Below, in pieces: positions 26,101 through 36,559 of a stretch of DNA of 64,000 nucleotides. The stretch covers positions 32,666,001 to 32,730,000 of the forward strand of contig JAZBRS010000049.1 in assembly GCA_037176725.1 (NCBI GenBank), in the 5' to 3' direction. The notes under the pieces were generated by a model. The model was not told where the DNA came from and did not search any database. It saw only the letters and a list, made by a program, of their open reading frames with translations. The position numbers and the translations under genes were made by a program. Numbering within the stretch: position 1 is the first letter of the stretch; each line of letters starts with the position of its first letter. The DNA comes from Posidonia oceanica. Taxonomy: Eukaryota > Streptophyta > Magnoliopsida > Alismatales > Posidoniaceae.

Positions 26101-29100
26101 CAGAACATTGCCATCCAATCGTCATGTTCTTCTAAAATAGAAATGAACACGGCACCAGCAGTACTGTGTTTGAGGAAAATCTTTAAAAAAATATATCTGA
26201 CGAGCCGCACGTTGCTGGACCCGCTTATTTGGGAGAACTATAGTTTTGTAACCCATAAGTTAAAAAAATTTCCTTAAAATGTGTATATCTTGTGAAATGA
26301 CAGGATTGACTATGGAATGCAAATGCTGGAATTCGGAACTTAACAAATGGAGCACTGGAAATATCTATAGATGCTTATTGCCTAAACAGTAAGAGCAAGA
26401 AAGCAGAAATTTAAGTTTTGCATAAAACTTACCATACAGATTTGCAAATAATTATTCTAGTTGTAGTTTGCAGCAAACCCTAATAAAGTAATATACCTAC
26501 ATGCATAATTACCTGGGGTTTTATCTTCGCACCACTTGGTGGGAGGAGTTTCCACGGTACCAAAAAAAAGCATCTTATGGTGATTATTTATTGAGACAGA
26601 GCAACTTAAAAAAGATTTTGGTGGATCCTTCATGGAAGGACTAAGAAAAGGTAAGAGAAATATAGCTACATGCATAAGCAGAGCAAAATAAAAATAGCAT
26701 CTTATGGTGACTATTAATTGAGATAGAGAATATTGAAAAAGATTTTCGTGGATAGTTCATGGAAGGACTAAAAAATGACTACAGTAAGGATCTCACTCAG
26801 AAAACTCAGTAGACTCTGGCTACACATTTTTGCCATCACTAAACTATTGGTAAACTAGTGTAAATGCATGACTTAAATTGACAAAAACCAAGTGGAAAAT
26901 CCAAAATCATTCGTTAGTAAAACCTTAACACATAAATCCTTAAAGCAGAGTTATCAACGCGAAAGGCGATGATGAGGCTTGTAGCCTCCAAAATACCCAA
27001 GGCAAGAGGCAAGGCTTTGAGGCGACAAACTATAAAACACGTAAAAATGTATGTAATATAAAAACAAATATACAAATAAATGATATAATCAAATAACTAA
27101 CTAGTAACAACTGAACAAACCTCAAAACAAGGGAAAAACAAGAAAAAGAAAACATGACTGGAGAAGGACCTGGACTGCTGGACAGCTCTTGCTTGTGGTT
27201 GGAGGTAAATAAAGCCCTGTCTTTGGTCGTTGTCACTCATGAAAAGAGAAGGCACGGGAAGGTAGCTGCATGACCAGGGTTTGACGTGAGTTGGAAAGGT
27301 GGAGAAGCTCTAGACTGTTTCCAGGAAGTGAGAAAAAGGAAGAGAAGATCTGCCACACACAACGGATAAGGAAGAAGGACAAGCCATTGTTTGCACGAAG
27401 GAAAAAAGAAGGGGCCATTGTTTTCCCTATTTTGCATAGTGAGTTCTGGAATTTTGTCAAAAAACCACCCAATTCAACCAGGCTCTTGCCTCAGTCCAAG
27501 CAACCAAGTAATATTAAAAGGCAAACTGGGTATCGCCTCATTAAACAGGGTTACCTCAACAATGTTTGAGATAAACAACCCTCGCCATGCCTCGCCTGGT
27601 TGCAGGCATCTTGTTTTAATTAAATTGCCTTGAAGTTAACTAAATAATTTGTTGTCTTTAACTCAAAATGATCACATTAACATATAAATATAAGGTACTA
27701 CCAACCTCATTCCTCTCAATTTAAAGAAAAACATAATCACCAGCAGCATAAATCAGATCTGAGCTACACAAAACAATACGTAAATTTTAACTTGGGATAT
27801 CAAGTAAAACAATTTGTAAGATGTGAATAATTCACGTGTAGGTTTGTATGAAAGGGGAATCTGCAAAAATCTTTTGAGTTGTCAAGGCCTATTTAGCAGC
27901 TTATGTTCTGAATTGAAAACATAAACTAGAATAGGGTGTTTGCCATCCCATATAGAAACGCTTACAAGTCATTCCAATAGAGATCTCAATGGCATAGCAC
28001 ATTAGCTGCTTTAGTTTTGAAAATGCTAAATTGCTAATGCCACTCCTGTTCTCAGATGCTCCCTCGCATACCTCCTCCATGTACCACAATTACATTAAAT
28101 AGTGAAACTGAAGGTTAAAACCATTCAGTGTTGCAAAAAGTTGCTTTATTAGTGTAGAATTCACAAACAGCTAATGATTTCCTAAGTAAGCTGAATCATG
28201 TGGGAGGAAACACCAACAATCCAACAATTATATTTCACAATGTGCTACAATCTCCTGTAAAATATGTAGAAGAAAATGAAAATCTTTTTAAGGATTGGCC
28301 CATGTTTTCGAATTTTTATCTTTTAGAAAAACTCTCTAAGAAAAGGCAATAACTTCTAAGATTCACAAGATAGAGCTTGTAATCTTCTTTTATGTCGAAG
28401 TGGACTATAACAAACACACACACACAAATAACTTCAAATGAGAACAACGCTCATTGTAAGTTTTTAAAGATAACTTTTTATATCTCAACATCTAACCACT
28501 TGATAAAAAATCTAAACTGCTTGATATAATTAAAATTATTTAAAATACTTGTATATCAAAAATCAAGTGATTTTGAAATTACTAAGTACAGAATTTAACA
28601 TGTACTTATTATAACTTCTTATAGCTTATAGAGAACCATTGAATTTCTATGTGAATATATCTATATGTTATGAATTTCTAAATGACATAGATTTTGATGT
28701 GTAACTGATCTAGATGATGTAGATTAAGATCCATAGATTATATTTTGGTTTTAAAACGTATAACTTAGATATCTAATGATTCTTGTTTTAAAACCGTTGA
28801 ATTTGTATGTAAATAGATATGCATGTAAGGAGATTCTAAATGACGTAGATTTTGATGTGTATTTAATCTAAATGATGTAGATTAAGATTTATAAATTACA
28901 TTTTGATTTTGAAACTTGTAGCATGTGTTTTTTATTTTGATTTTGGTTATGGGTGCTTGATAATCCTAAACGTTCAGAAAATATTCCATATCAACTGTCT
29001 GACCATCAATCAATCAGATGGCAGAGTCACTGATCAATTGCTCGAGCTAATTAATCATTTCAAAGACCTAACAATTGGCCATTTAACTCATATAATAGGT

Positions 29101-29826
29101 AATCAGTGGGTGAATAACAATTTTCCAAGCCTAGTGATAACCTGTGACTGTGGAAAACAACACGTAGACTGCTTCTAGCATCTGTTTACACCTTATTAAT
29201 CTCAGTAACCCCAACGATAACATAATAGCTATGGCAATGCCAAATAGCTCCAGGTAACGAGCCACACTCAGACATAAAAGCATTCATATTACACTGCTAA
29301 AGCTTTCCAGAATACGAGAAAAATAAAGCTTCAGTTACAACAAAATCAATCAAAAGAATGCGACAAATCACCAAAACCATAAAAAAAACACGATCAAGTC
29401 ATAACAGGAGTAGCAACTCACCCGGACGGGAGGTTCCCGTTGCTCCCGAACGCCTGCCCGACGTTGGAGTGCTTCTGATACTCATCATACGCAGCACCTC
29501 TCCCAACGCCGTACCCAAACCCCATCCCGACCCCGCACCCTGCACCGGCCCCAAACCCTATCTGCATCCCGGGAAACCCCGCTCCCAGCCCCGCACCTAC
29601 CATTAAAAAACTTCAACAACAACAACAAACAAAAACCCAAAATTTTTTTCCACCGGAAAGCCAAAAAAAGGAGCCAACTTCTTTCTCTCTCACCTCCGAA
29701 GAATCCGATTCCCAGCCCGACACCGCACCCAGCGCCGACGCCGAACCCGGGCCCGAGCTTGCCTAGGTCCTTGGTCCTCACCGTCGGGAGCTTCCACAGC
29801 AAGCCCTTGCCTTCCCCGCCCGCCAT
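20166..29826 (-). CDS. Small glycine-rich protein (TGD5/keratin-like style), 144 residues
   Basis: Three exons on the minus strand join with matching phases: 29826-29694, 29596-29422 and 20292-20166, totalling 435 bases. The start MAGGEGKGLLWKLPTVRTKD is followed by two glycine-rich stretches (GPGFGVGAGCGVGLGIGFFG and GAGAGCGVGMGFGYGVGRG) and a charged helical C-terminus (LLEDLAVFTEKQVVYARKQI, then ELEKKIENWRR). The Gly-rich stretches look like paired hydrophobic hairpins that could enter a membrane. I recall small conserved plant proteins of this style but cannot assign a function; TGD5 of the chloroplast envelope is one candidate relative. Intron 2 spans 9.1 kb and contains a complete copia element plus a MITE. 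A second MITE ends about 50 bases upstream of the ATG. The last exon is joined on phase and family style only, so RNA evidence would settle it. Confidence 0.72.
20640..20788 (-). repeat. 3' LTR of copia-1
   Basis: TGAAAGATTGAGAGAAAGAG to ...ACTCAACA on the plus strand, i.e. TGTTGAGTTC...CTTTCA in element orientation, followed on the plus strand by the complement of the polypurine tract. It is paired with the copy at 25926-26066. Confidence 0.9.
20872..21353. mobile_element. Tourist-like (PIF/Harbinger) MITE in copia-1
   Basis: A 482-bp AT-rich element with imperfect terminal inverted repeats (GCCCCTGTTTAGATCCAGAA at the left, GGCCTTCTTTGGAGGTAGAA read from the right) is flanked by a TTA duplication (20869-20871 and 21354-21356). 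Removing it restores a continuous copia sequence (AAGTCCTTTAGTGAAGACAT), which proves insertion after the retroelement. A related copy in inverse orientation lies at 29876-30370. Confidence 0.85.
21374..25306 (-). pseudogene. Copia-1 gag-pol polyprotein remnant
   Basis: Minus-strand fragments in order. Gag is at 25306-24586 (NLSGTKTKLDGKNYFMWTQN; a CCHC-like knuckle CEHCGRTNHISDCF). Protease and GAG-pre-integrase are at 24555-23788 (WIIDSGASSHMTG, then IIWHRRLDHSSHRKLHQALP and ESCELGKHH). Integrase core follows (FIDDFSRVSWIYLLKDK, then KILCTDNALEF). Reverse transcriptase lies at about 22929-21820 (QWKAAMDDEMDALVSRGTW) and RNase H at 21816-21374 (YCDNQATIYIANNPTFHERS, KHIEVDCHYVRE). Many stops and frameshifts separate these, and no full frame remains. 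Confidence 0.92.
25926..26066 (-). repeat. 5' LTR of copia-1
   Basis: Starts TGAAAGATTGAGAGAAAGAG on the plus strand, directly after the complement of the primer-binding site (TGGTATTAGAGCTC on the minus strand). It contains a TA microsatellite expansion (about 25977-25993) not present to that length in the other LTR, and its outer end is altered (CTCAAAA instead of CTCAACA). Confidence 0.88.
26067..29400. other. Rest of intron 2 of the glycine-rich gene; no gene seen
   Basis: AT-rich DNA with two internal duplications: about 78 bases at 26568-26645 repeated at 26697-26775 (CATCTTATGGTGA...CATGGAAGGACTAA), and about 165 bases at roughly 28645-28760 repeated at 28800-28920 (ATGACGTAGATTTTGATGTG and neighbours). 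Short open frames at 26457, 27233 and 27291 show no recognisable motif. Confidence 0.55.
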
Positions 29827-29875
29827 CTCTCTGTCTCTCGCTATCCCGAGTGGAGTGCAGACGTGAAACACTTAA

Positions 29876-30370
29876 GCATAGGTTTGAACCAAACTCTGGA
29901 AACTGGTTTAGAATAAGAAAAACATTTTCTGATAGTATTAATTTGGAAGTGATTTTTTTTGTAAAGATGAATAAATATATATAAGAGATATTCTTATTTA
30001 GATGAAAAGTAAAATAAATTATTTAAGTATCAGAATAAGTATTAGAATAAGTAGAAAATATATAGATTAATATTAATCAACTTGATTATTAAGATATATA
30101 TTTAATTTAAAGTATATATATATCATATTATATATATATATTAATTTTTAAATAAAAAATAAACACACCGTATATATATATGTGTCAGAATAACTTAGCA
30201 GAATAATTTTATTCCACCTTTCCTGCAGAATAGTTATTTTGAAATAATTAAATCAGAATAGTAAGGAATTACTATTCTGAATTTATTCTGATTTTTACGC
30301 AACCAAATGGAATAGTAATTCCGATTCTAGATTTATACCATGACTTATTCTGATCCAAACAGGAGGGATT
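29876..30370. mobile_element. Second copy of the Tourist-like MITE, inverted, in the gene's promoter
   Basis: The reverse complement of the 20872-21353 element, with shared blocks such as CAGAATAACTTAGCAGAATA, ATTAATATTAATCAACTTGA and TTATTCTGATCCAAACAGG. Termini are eroded and no clean TTA duplication is visible. It starts about 50 bases upstream of the glycine-rich ATG at 29826, so it occupies the proximal promoter or 5' UTR of that gene. Confidence 0.75.
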
Positions 30371-30410
30371 TGAGACACCAGATTTTTCTGTTTTTTTTGG
30401 TAACTTCCGA

Positions 30411-30593
30411 ATTCCCTCCATTTGACCAACCGGTTCCTTTTTTTTTTTTCCTTATTATCGTGTCACCCTCATTCCCTCCATTTGACCAACCGGTTCCTTT
30501 TTTTTTTTTTCCTTAATATCGTGTCACCCTCATTCCCTTCATTTGACCAACCGGTTCCTTTTTTTTGTTTCCTTATTATCGTATCACCCTCAT
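30411..30593. repeat. Three tandem copies of a ~63-bp unit
   Basis: The unit runs ATTCCCTCCATTTGACCAAC, CGGTTCC, a T-run of 8-13 bases, CCTTATTATCG, TGTCACCCTC. Copies start near 30411, 30471 and 30533 and differ mainly in T-run length. It lies just beyond the MITE, upstream of the glycine-rich gene. Confidence 0.92.
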
Positions 30594-30733
30594 AGTTTTA
30601 CAATTTTATGGTAAAACTTCTCTGATATTTATTAAGTTAGATATGAAAAACCGGGTGCAAGAAAGAAAAAAAAAACCCTCGAACAAATTTCTCCAAAGGT
30701 GCACATCAGCAAAACAGACGAGCATAGAATAGT

Positions 30734-31072
30734 TCAAAGCAGCATCAGATATGTCATCAAAGATGCATCTTTGCAGTGGACAGATGCTGAGATCGATTGT
30801 TCATCCATGTTCTGGAGATCATCGTTTGTGAAGAGCGGTCCTAAACCTTCTGAGCAGGCAACAGTGCCTTGAGCCTCTTGGGTTGGGACTAGATGCATAG
30901 GAACTGCAACAGGAGAGGGTGTTGGTGTTGCACTCGCTCTGCAACATAAAATACTGAACTTCTTGAACTTTTGCCTTGAGCTTCTTAGCTTGTGTCTATT
31001 TGTGAGACCGTAGGCAGCACAGCTGCACAGGAATAAGAACAACAATAGAAGATGGCATTGCAGTTTCTCCAT
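30734..31072 (-). CDS. Small hypothetical protein with signal-like N-terminus (doubtful)
   Basis: A 112-codon minus-strand frame starts MEKLQCHLLLLFLFLCSCAA, which resembles a signal peptide, followed by a basic stretch (HKLRSSRQKFKKF) and a Pro/Thr patch (ATPTPSPVAVP). No family is recognised, there are no splice partners I can support, and the frame could be a remnant or chance. It sits alone between the tandem repeat and a MITE. Confidence 0.25.
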   Translation of the reverse strand: MEKLQCHLLLLFLFLCSCAAYGLTNRHKLRSSRQKFKKFSILCCRASATPTPSPVAVPMHLVPTQEAQGTVACSEGLGPLFTNDDLQNMDEQSISASVHCKDASLMTYLMLL

Positions 31073-31544
31073 GATACATTGAAAAACTTGAGTATTAGAG
31101 ATAATAGCGTTAGCATCTTCTTGAGATCAAATGATGCTACCGAGTCCCCCACCTTGCAGAAATGTTTTCAGCCCAATAAACAGCATTCATATTTAGTGAA
31201 GGAGCAACAATCCCGCAATTAAAAGGGAAGCCTCTAAACATGAGATTGTTTAGAAAATTCCTAGTGAAGTAATCCTAGAAAAGTCACTGACTAGGATGTT
31301 TGAAGCTTTATGATCTAGAATAAAGCTATTAAATGTGATCAAAGATTATATTTGATCAATAGTGGTGCTATTGGCATTCAACTTAGCATCAACAATCCTT
31401 ATCAAAAAAAGGTTAGCATCAACGATAATGTAATTCCCAGCATCTAGAGAGAAGAGAATAGAAAAGGGATCTCCTCCAAGGAGCAACTGATATCCAATAT
31501 GAATAGATCATCAAGGTTGCTAAGAGAAGAGAATCATTCAACTA

Positions 31545-31743
31545 GGATGTGTATGGTTTAAATTCTGATACTCAGATTTTGATTGGAGTTATTTTATAAC
31601 CAAAATCTGAATCAAATGAGAAAACAGAATTAACTTTTTCTATATAAATTTAATAGTAGGTAAAAGTTAGGGTAAGTAAGTTTCTGATTAGAAACTAGAT
31701 TCTGTGAAAAAATCATAAGCTAAAATCTGAACCAAACACAACC
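31545..31743. mobile_element. Short Tourist-like MITE (199 bp)
   Basis: Imperfect terminal inverted repeats: the left end reads GGATGTGTATGGTTTAAATT and the right end, reverse-complemented, reads GGTTGTGTTTGGTTCAGATT. Flanking trinucleotides are CTA and TTA, a near-match to the TWA duplication of PIF/Harbinger elements. The interior is AT-rich and non-coding. Confidence 0.6.
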
Positions 31744-31746
31744 TTA

Positions 31747-32854
31747 AGTGAAATTTTTCTTGTTGTTGGCTATGTAATGAAAAATCACAATTATCTTCCC
31801 TACAGGAGAGTGAAATTTTTATATGGAACATAATTTATTTGATACATGACTATTACTCTGATTGAGAGATCCTGGATTCGAATCCACTGAGTAACAAAAA
31901 ATAACAAATGTTAATCAAATGGAACAGATTTCCCAACTCCCGTGGAAATGGTAAGACTTTATTTGACATGACGTTGAGGAATCCCCATGTGAGCCAGAAG
32001 ATACATATTCATACCTAGTAGTGTCCCCCACTTACTCTGGTTAAGTATACTCCTGGTAAACTTCCCTTCGAGTGCACACCCGAGAGCTCTCAAATGGAAG
32101 ACCCTGTCCATATCAGTTGGTCAAGATATTCATCTGTTCGAGTAGATTTCTCCCTTTTTCTCACAACTGAAAGCCATGAAATGTCAAGATCATGGCACTT
32201 CTGGACTGCACTTTACCACTTCATAGTCTCCCTCAATTTCAATAAAAAACAAAGGGAGGTCCGCACTGGTTGGACAACACTAAAATCCACTGAAAAGCTT
32301 AGTGGTGGTGCCGTACGTGGAGGATTATAGAGGAAGGAGTGAACATGCATGCCACTCTGAACGAAGACCACCTATTGCCTACACCTTCGCTGGTGCTGGT
32401 GGTCCTCTAGCCTTCTTTGTATGTTATCAAGTATATGACAATAGCGAAAATCTTTGTTGCCCATCTTCCATTGGCAAACTTCCCCACCATGGGATAACTG
32501 TGACCACAACTGTGATTTTCTAATCAAGCTATGTTGCATTGTTTGATTGGTAAAATGGATTTAATGAATCTCGCCTTTGGAGGCAACTATAGATGCTGAA
32601 AATGTACAACAAATCCGTACAGAAATTTGACTTCTATTTTTCACTGGGATAATGTATATTTTGTTTTGCTCTCAGTGCTCTTGGTCTCTACCACTGACAT
32701 GAGAATATTACTAAATTATCAAAAAAAAGTTCAGATTTCAGATGCATCACATACTGCAAGCATGCAAATGTAAAGACACATCCCCTCCTATCGTTCCTCA
32801 TCACCAAAAACCCAAAGATTTCATGGTTCTACAGAAGACCAACGTTCTTTTAGG
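31747..32854. other. Upstream region of the peroxidase pseudogene; no gene seen
   Basis: No coding family is recognised. A patch at about 31829-31920 (TTATTTGATACATGACTATT, then TGGATTCGAATCC) resembles one at 9650-9720 and carries a tRNA B-box-like word. It may be a decayed SINE, but this is weak. Confidence 0.35.
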
Positions 32855-33202
32855 ATGGCTAGTGCCGCTTATATGCTCGAGGTGCTGATTTTGGTAGTGT
32901 TGTTGACTAGTTCAGGAAGACAAAGTGCAGTTGCTCTGAGCATTGGCTACTATGATTGGAGCTGCCCTGGTGTAGAGATGTTAGTCAAGGACGCAGTGGA
33001 TTTCGCGCTGCAAAAAGACCCTACTCTTTCTGCAGGACTTCTCAGGATGCACTTCCATGACTGCTTTGTGGAGGTGCTCTAACACCACCACAACCTTTAA
33101 CTTCTACATTAAACTTAAGAGTTATGATGATGATTTTTTGATTTTTTTTTTTTACAATGCTTTCTGCGTGCAGGGTTGTGATGCATCTGATCACGTGGAT
33201 TC

Positions 33203-33354
33203 TATAGAAATGGAGAGGAAACAGTTACTACTCAATGCAGCAGTAGGACTGTCGTATATTCCTTTATACAGAGATGAGTATAAGGGCATCAAAGGTATTG
33301 TATATAATGAAGAATACTCATGAAACATACAAGAAGAATCAAGTGCTTCTTACA
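33203..33354 (-). repeat. 3' LTR of copia-2 (intact copy)
   Basis: 152 bases, starting TATAGAAATGGAG (TG changed to TA) and ending CTTCTTACA on the plus strand. The CTCCTCCTCAAACTAAA tract follows. It is the reference copy that reveals how the right LTR is broken. Confidence 0.9.
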
Positions 33355-33542
33355 CTCCTCCTCAAACTAAAAGGAAATGTATGTAAGGACAGCTTGTTAT
33401 ACAACAATTGGAATCATTTCCTTGGTAAGGCCTTCGTGAAGATGTCTGCTATCTGATTTTCAGATGAGATATGTTTGGCCTAAATAGCTTCTCTGGCTAG
33501 AAGTTCATGGATTAAGTGGTAATCTATTTTAATATGTCGGAT

Positions 33543-34870
33543 TCAACCATGAAAGATGGATTTGTATGCAAGATGAAGTGCTGAAGTATTGTCACAGAGA
33601 ACTAACAGAGGTTTTCGTAAGAAGATGCCTAGTTCTCGGAGAAGACAGCAGAACCATCTTAAATCGGCGAAGGTTGAGGCGAGTGCACGATATTCTGATT
33701 CAGCACTCGAGCTGGCTACCGTTGATTGTTTCTTGGCCATCCAAGAAATGAGGTGGGAACCAAAAAAGAGGCAGGTGCCTGTAACTAAGCGACGATCCGA
33801 TGCATCACCAGCCCAATCTGCATAGGAATAAGTTGTGAGTGTTTGTGAGGAGGAGTTTGGTTGAAACTGAAGTCCATGTAGAAGAGTTGCTTTCACATAT
33901 CGGAGGATTCTTTTGGCAACTTGAAGATGAGGCATTCGTGGCTACTGTAAGAACTGAGAAACATAGTTGACAGAGTAGGCTAGGCCAGGTTTTGAGAGAG
34001 TGAGGTATTGCAACCCACCAACGATGCTCCGAAATATCGTTGGATTTGGAAGAAGATCACCGTCAGTAGAACTTAATTGGGTTCCACTAGCAAGAGGAGT
34101 GTAACATGGAGAATAATGTTTTATGTTAAATTTCTTCAGTAAGTTGGTGACATATCTTGTCTAAGATAAACACAGCAAGCCTGATAGGCATGTGACCTCC
34201 ATTCCACGAAAGCAACCAGCTGGACCAAGATCTCGACAATCAAACTCATGACAAATTCTGAAGACAAAATCAGATATAGAGGAGGAGTTGTTGCCTGTGA
34301 CAATGAAGTCATCTACATATTCCAGGATAACTATAGTGGAAGACCCAAAGTGCTTTATAAAGAGAGATGAGTCGGAGAGGCTACTCTTGAAGCCGGAAGT
34401 AAGCAAAAAGGAGTGTAGCCATTGAAACCAAGCTCGGGGAGCCTACTTCAGACCATCAAGAGCACGTTTCAACTTGCATACATGATTTGGTCGAAGAGGA
34501 TTGGTGTAACCCAGAGGTTGTTGCATGTAAACATATTCACATATATAACATTGCAGAAAGGCATTATCAAGTTATCAAAGAACCCATTTTCTTGATATTG
34601 TAAGAGAAAGTAATGTGTGAATCGTACTGTGTTTGACAACGAGGCTGAAGGTGTCATCAAAATCTAGTTCCTCTTGTTAATGGTAGCCTTTGGCTACAAG
34701 GCGAGCCTTGTTACGCTCCAAAGTCCCATTAGCTCGTCGTTTAACACGAAACACCCATTTTGACCCAACGACATTGTATACTGGTTTGGGAAGCACTAGG
34801 TCCCATGTTTCATTCCGAAGAATAATTGTAAACTCCTCGTCCATAGCATCACGCTAGTGGGAATGTTTTT
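33543..34870 (-). pseudogene. Copia-2 reverse transcriptase and RNase H remnant
   Basis: RNase H at 33935-33543 has YSYADWAGDASDRRLVTGTC, KKQSTVASSSAESEYRALAS and LLVLCDNTSALHLA, typical of copia. Reverse transcriptase pieces include VILEYVDDFIVTGNNSSSIS with the YVDD catalytic motif (34406-34161) and, near 34670-34870, the RT start region (VYNVVGSKWVFRVKRRANG). Frameshifts separate them. Confidence 0.92.
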
Positions 34871-34958
34871 TGGCTTGATTGTAAGAGTTGGGTTCAAATA
34901 GAGAGAGAGAGATCATTGCTGATGGATAACAGAGCCTGTGGTAAAGGATGGGGGTGAG

Positions 34959-36263
34959 TGATTAACTTATAATTCATACATATTTTATGTCCCATATTTA
35001 TTGATTAATGTTTATAAATAATGCTACTCAATGTGTTTTGTGTAAATTTTGCAGGAACCTGAGGACCTGAAAAGAATTGAGAAAAAGAAAGAAGAGAAAA
35101 GAATAAAAGATAAAAAAGAATTCAAATTCAACCAATGATATTTTAAAGGAGAAGAGAAAAGAATTTTCTAGATATGTCAAGAGGTCAAATACACGTTTTC
35201 CACATGCCTAAATACTATGAGGAAGATAAACTAACAGATTGACCAAGTTAGAGCTGATTCAGGGCGACGTGGACGCCTCCCAGGCGTCCTAATGCGGATC
35301 CGGTGCCTCCCAAGCGCCCGATCAAGATGATGTTGACTCAGTCTTTGGCTGTCATATTTATCACTTGAAAATATATTGTATTTGAAACCTAGTTTTAGAT
35401 TTTGTACTCAAATTTGTCTTCGAGATAATGAAGTCTTTGTAAGCCTATAAAAGGACCCCTTGTGTAGATCTAGAGCATCTACCATCTTCTAGGCTTAAAC
35501 TCTTTTCCTCTTTTGTTGTAGAGATCTGCAAGTTCCTCTGGTGTAATCTTAGTTTTTATTAATACAATTTCATTTTTCCTCTCAATTATGTCTTGCTCTT
35601 CTCCTTCTTTATCTCTTATTTCGATGTTTTTCATTATCATGCTTAACTAATTTCTAGATCTAGGGTTTAGATGAAGTTTATGTAATTTCAGATGTTGTGA
35701 TTAAATTTCTCTGTGTTTTCTCATGCTTAAATGCTATGATTACTTAGGCTATATGTATATTGCATGAATCTCTATTATATCGATAAACTTTGATAGATTA
35801 ATATTAATCATATCTTTTTAATCTATACTTAGGGAAGAATAATTAGGGATCGTGTGTATAATCTTAGATCTAAAGTATATCATTTGATTTAGTTTGATTT
35901 GTGTGATTTTATCTAGGACTTGATAATCTATGGTGCATTGCATATAGATTATACTTGTTAAGATAAATAATATTGAGTTAAACTATTTAGATTATAAAGA
36001 GAGACAAAGAGTAGATTTAATCATACATATGTATTTTGCATAAATAGATTCAAAAACCCTAGTTCTCTTTTATTCTGAAGTTTTCGTAAGTATTTAAAAT
36101 CAATCAACTTTTTAATCTGAATTTTTCTATTTCATCTTCCTCGTATATCATTAATTGACAATTAATCTTTGCTAGAACTCTATTCTCTGTGGGATCGACC
36201 CGTATTTTCCTTTGTACTACATAGTACATCGTGCACTTGCGGTTAATTAAATTTTACACATCA
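34959..36263. mobile_element. Solo LTR A (1,305 bp, Ty3-gypsy-like) nested in copia-2
   Basis: The unit begins TGATTAACTTATAATTCATA and ends TTTACACATCA, with perfect 5-bp flanks GTGAG (34954-34958 and 36264-36268). No coding sequence is inside. Near its right end it carries CTCTGTGGGATCGACCCGTA and CGTGCACTTGCGGTTA, a signature I associate with plant gypsy LTR ends. Lack of internal region and of a partner LTR makes it a solo LTR left by recombination. Confidence 0.88.
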
Positions 36264-36268
36264 GTGAG

Positions 36269-36485
36269 TTTGCCTCATGATGTCGTAGATGACGTGGGTA
36301 AGGTCATGGATGGTAAGGACGTCTCCAAATTGAGATTGCCAGCAAAAGAAAGTGGTTTTCTCCTTGGGTTTGTTGTAGTGATGGGCAATGTCGAAGGTGG
36401 TGGGAAGGACAGAGTAGTTATTAGAGGGGGATGACATGATGGATGAACCAGTAGAAGGAGGAGAAGCCATGGATTGATGATACCA
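36269..36485 (-). pseudogene. Copia-2 gag start
   Basis: The minus strand reads MASPPSTGSSIMSSPSNNYS and later FDIAHHYNKPKEKTTFFCWQ. It begins a few bases inside the 5' LTR and primer site, as expected for a gag start. It ends near solo LTR A, beyond which the sequence jumps directly to the reverse transcriptase, so gag, protease and integrase are mostly deleted. Confidence 0.7.
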
Positions 36486-36559
36486 TGTAGAAATGGAGAG
36501 GAAGTAGTTACTACTCAATGCAGCGATAGGACAGCCATACATTCCTTTATATAGAGATG

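Noticed and set aside
30411..30593. CRISPR-like spaced repeat
   Set aside because: Simple head-to-tail minisatellite in plant nuclear DNA with no unique spacers.
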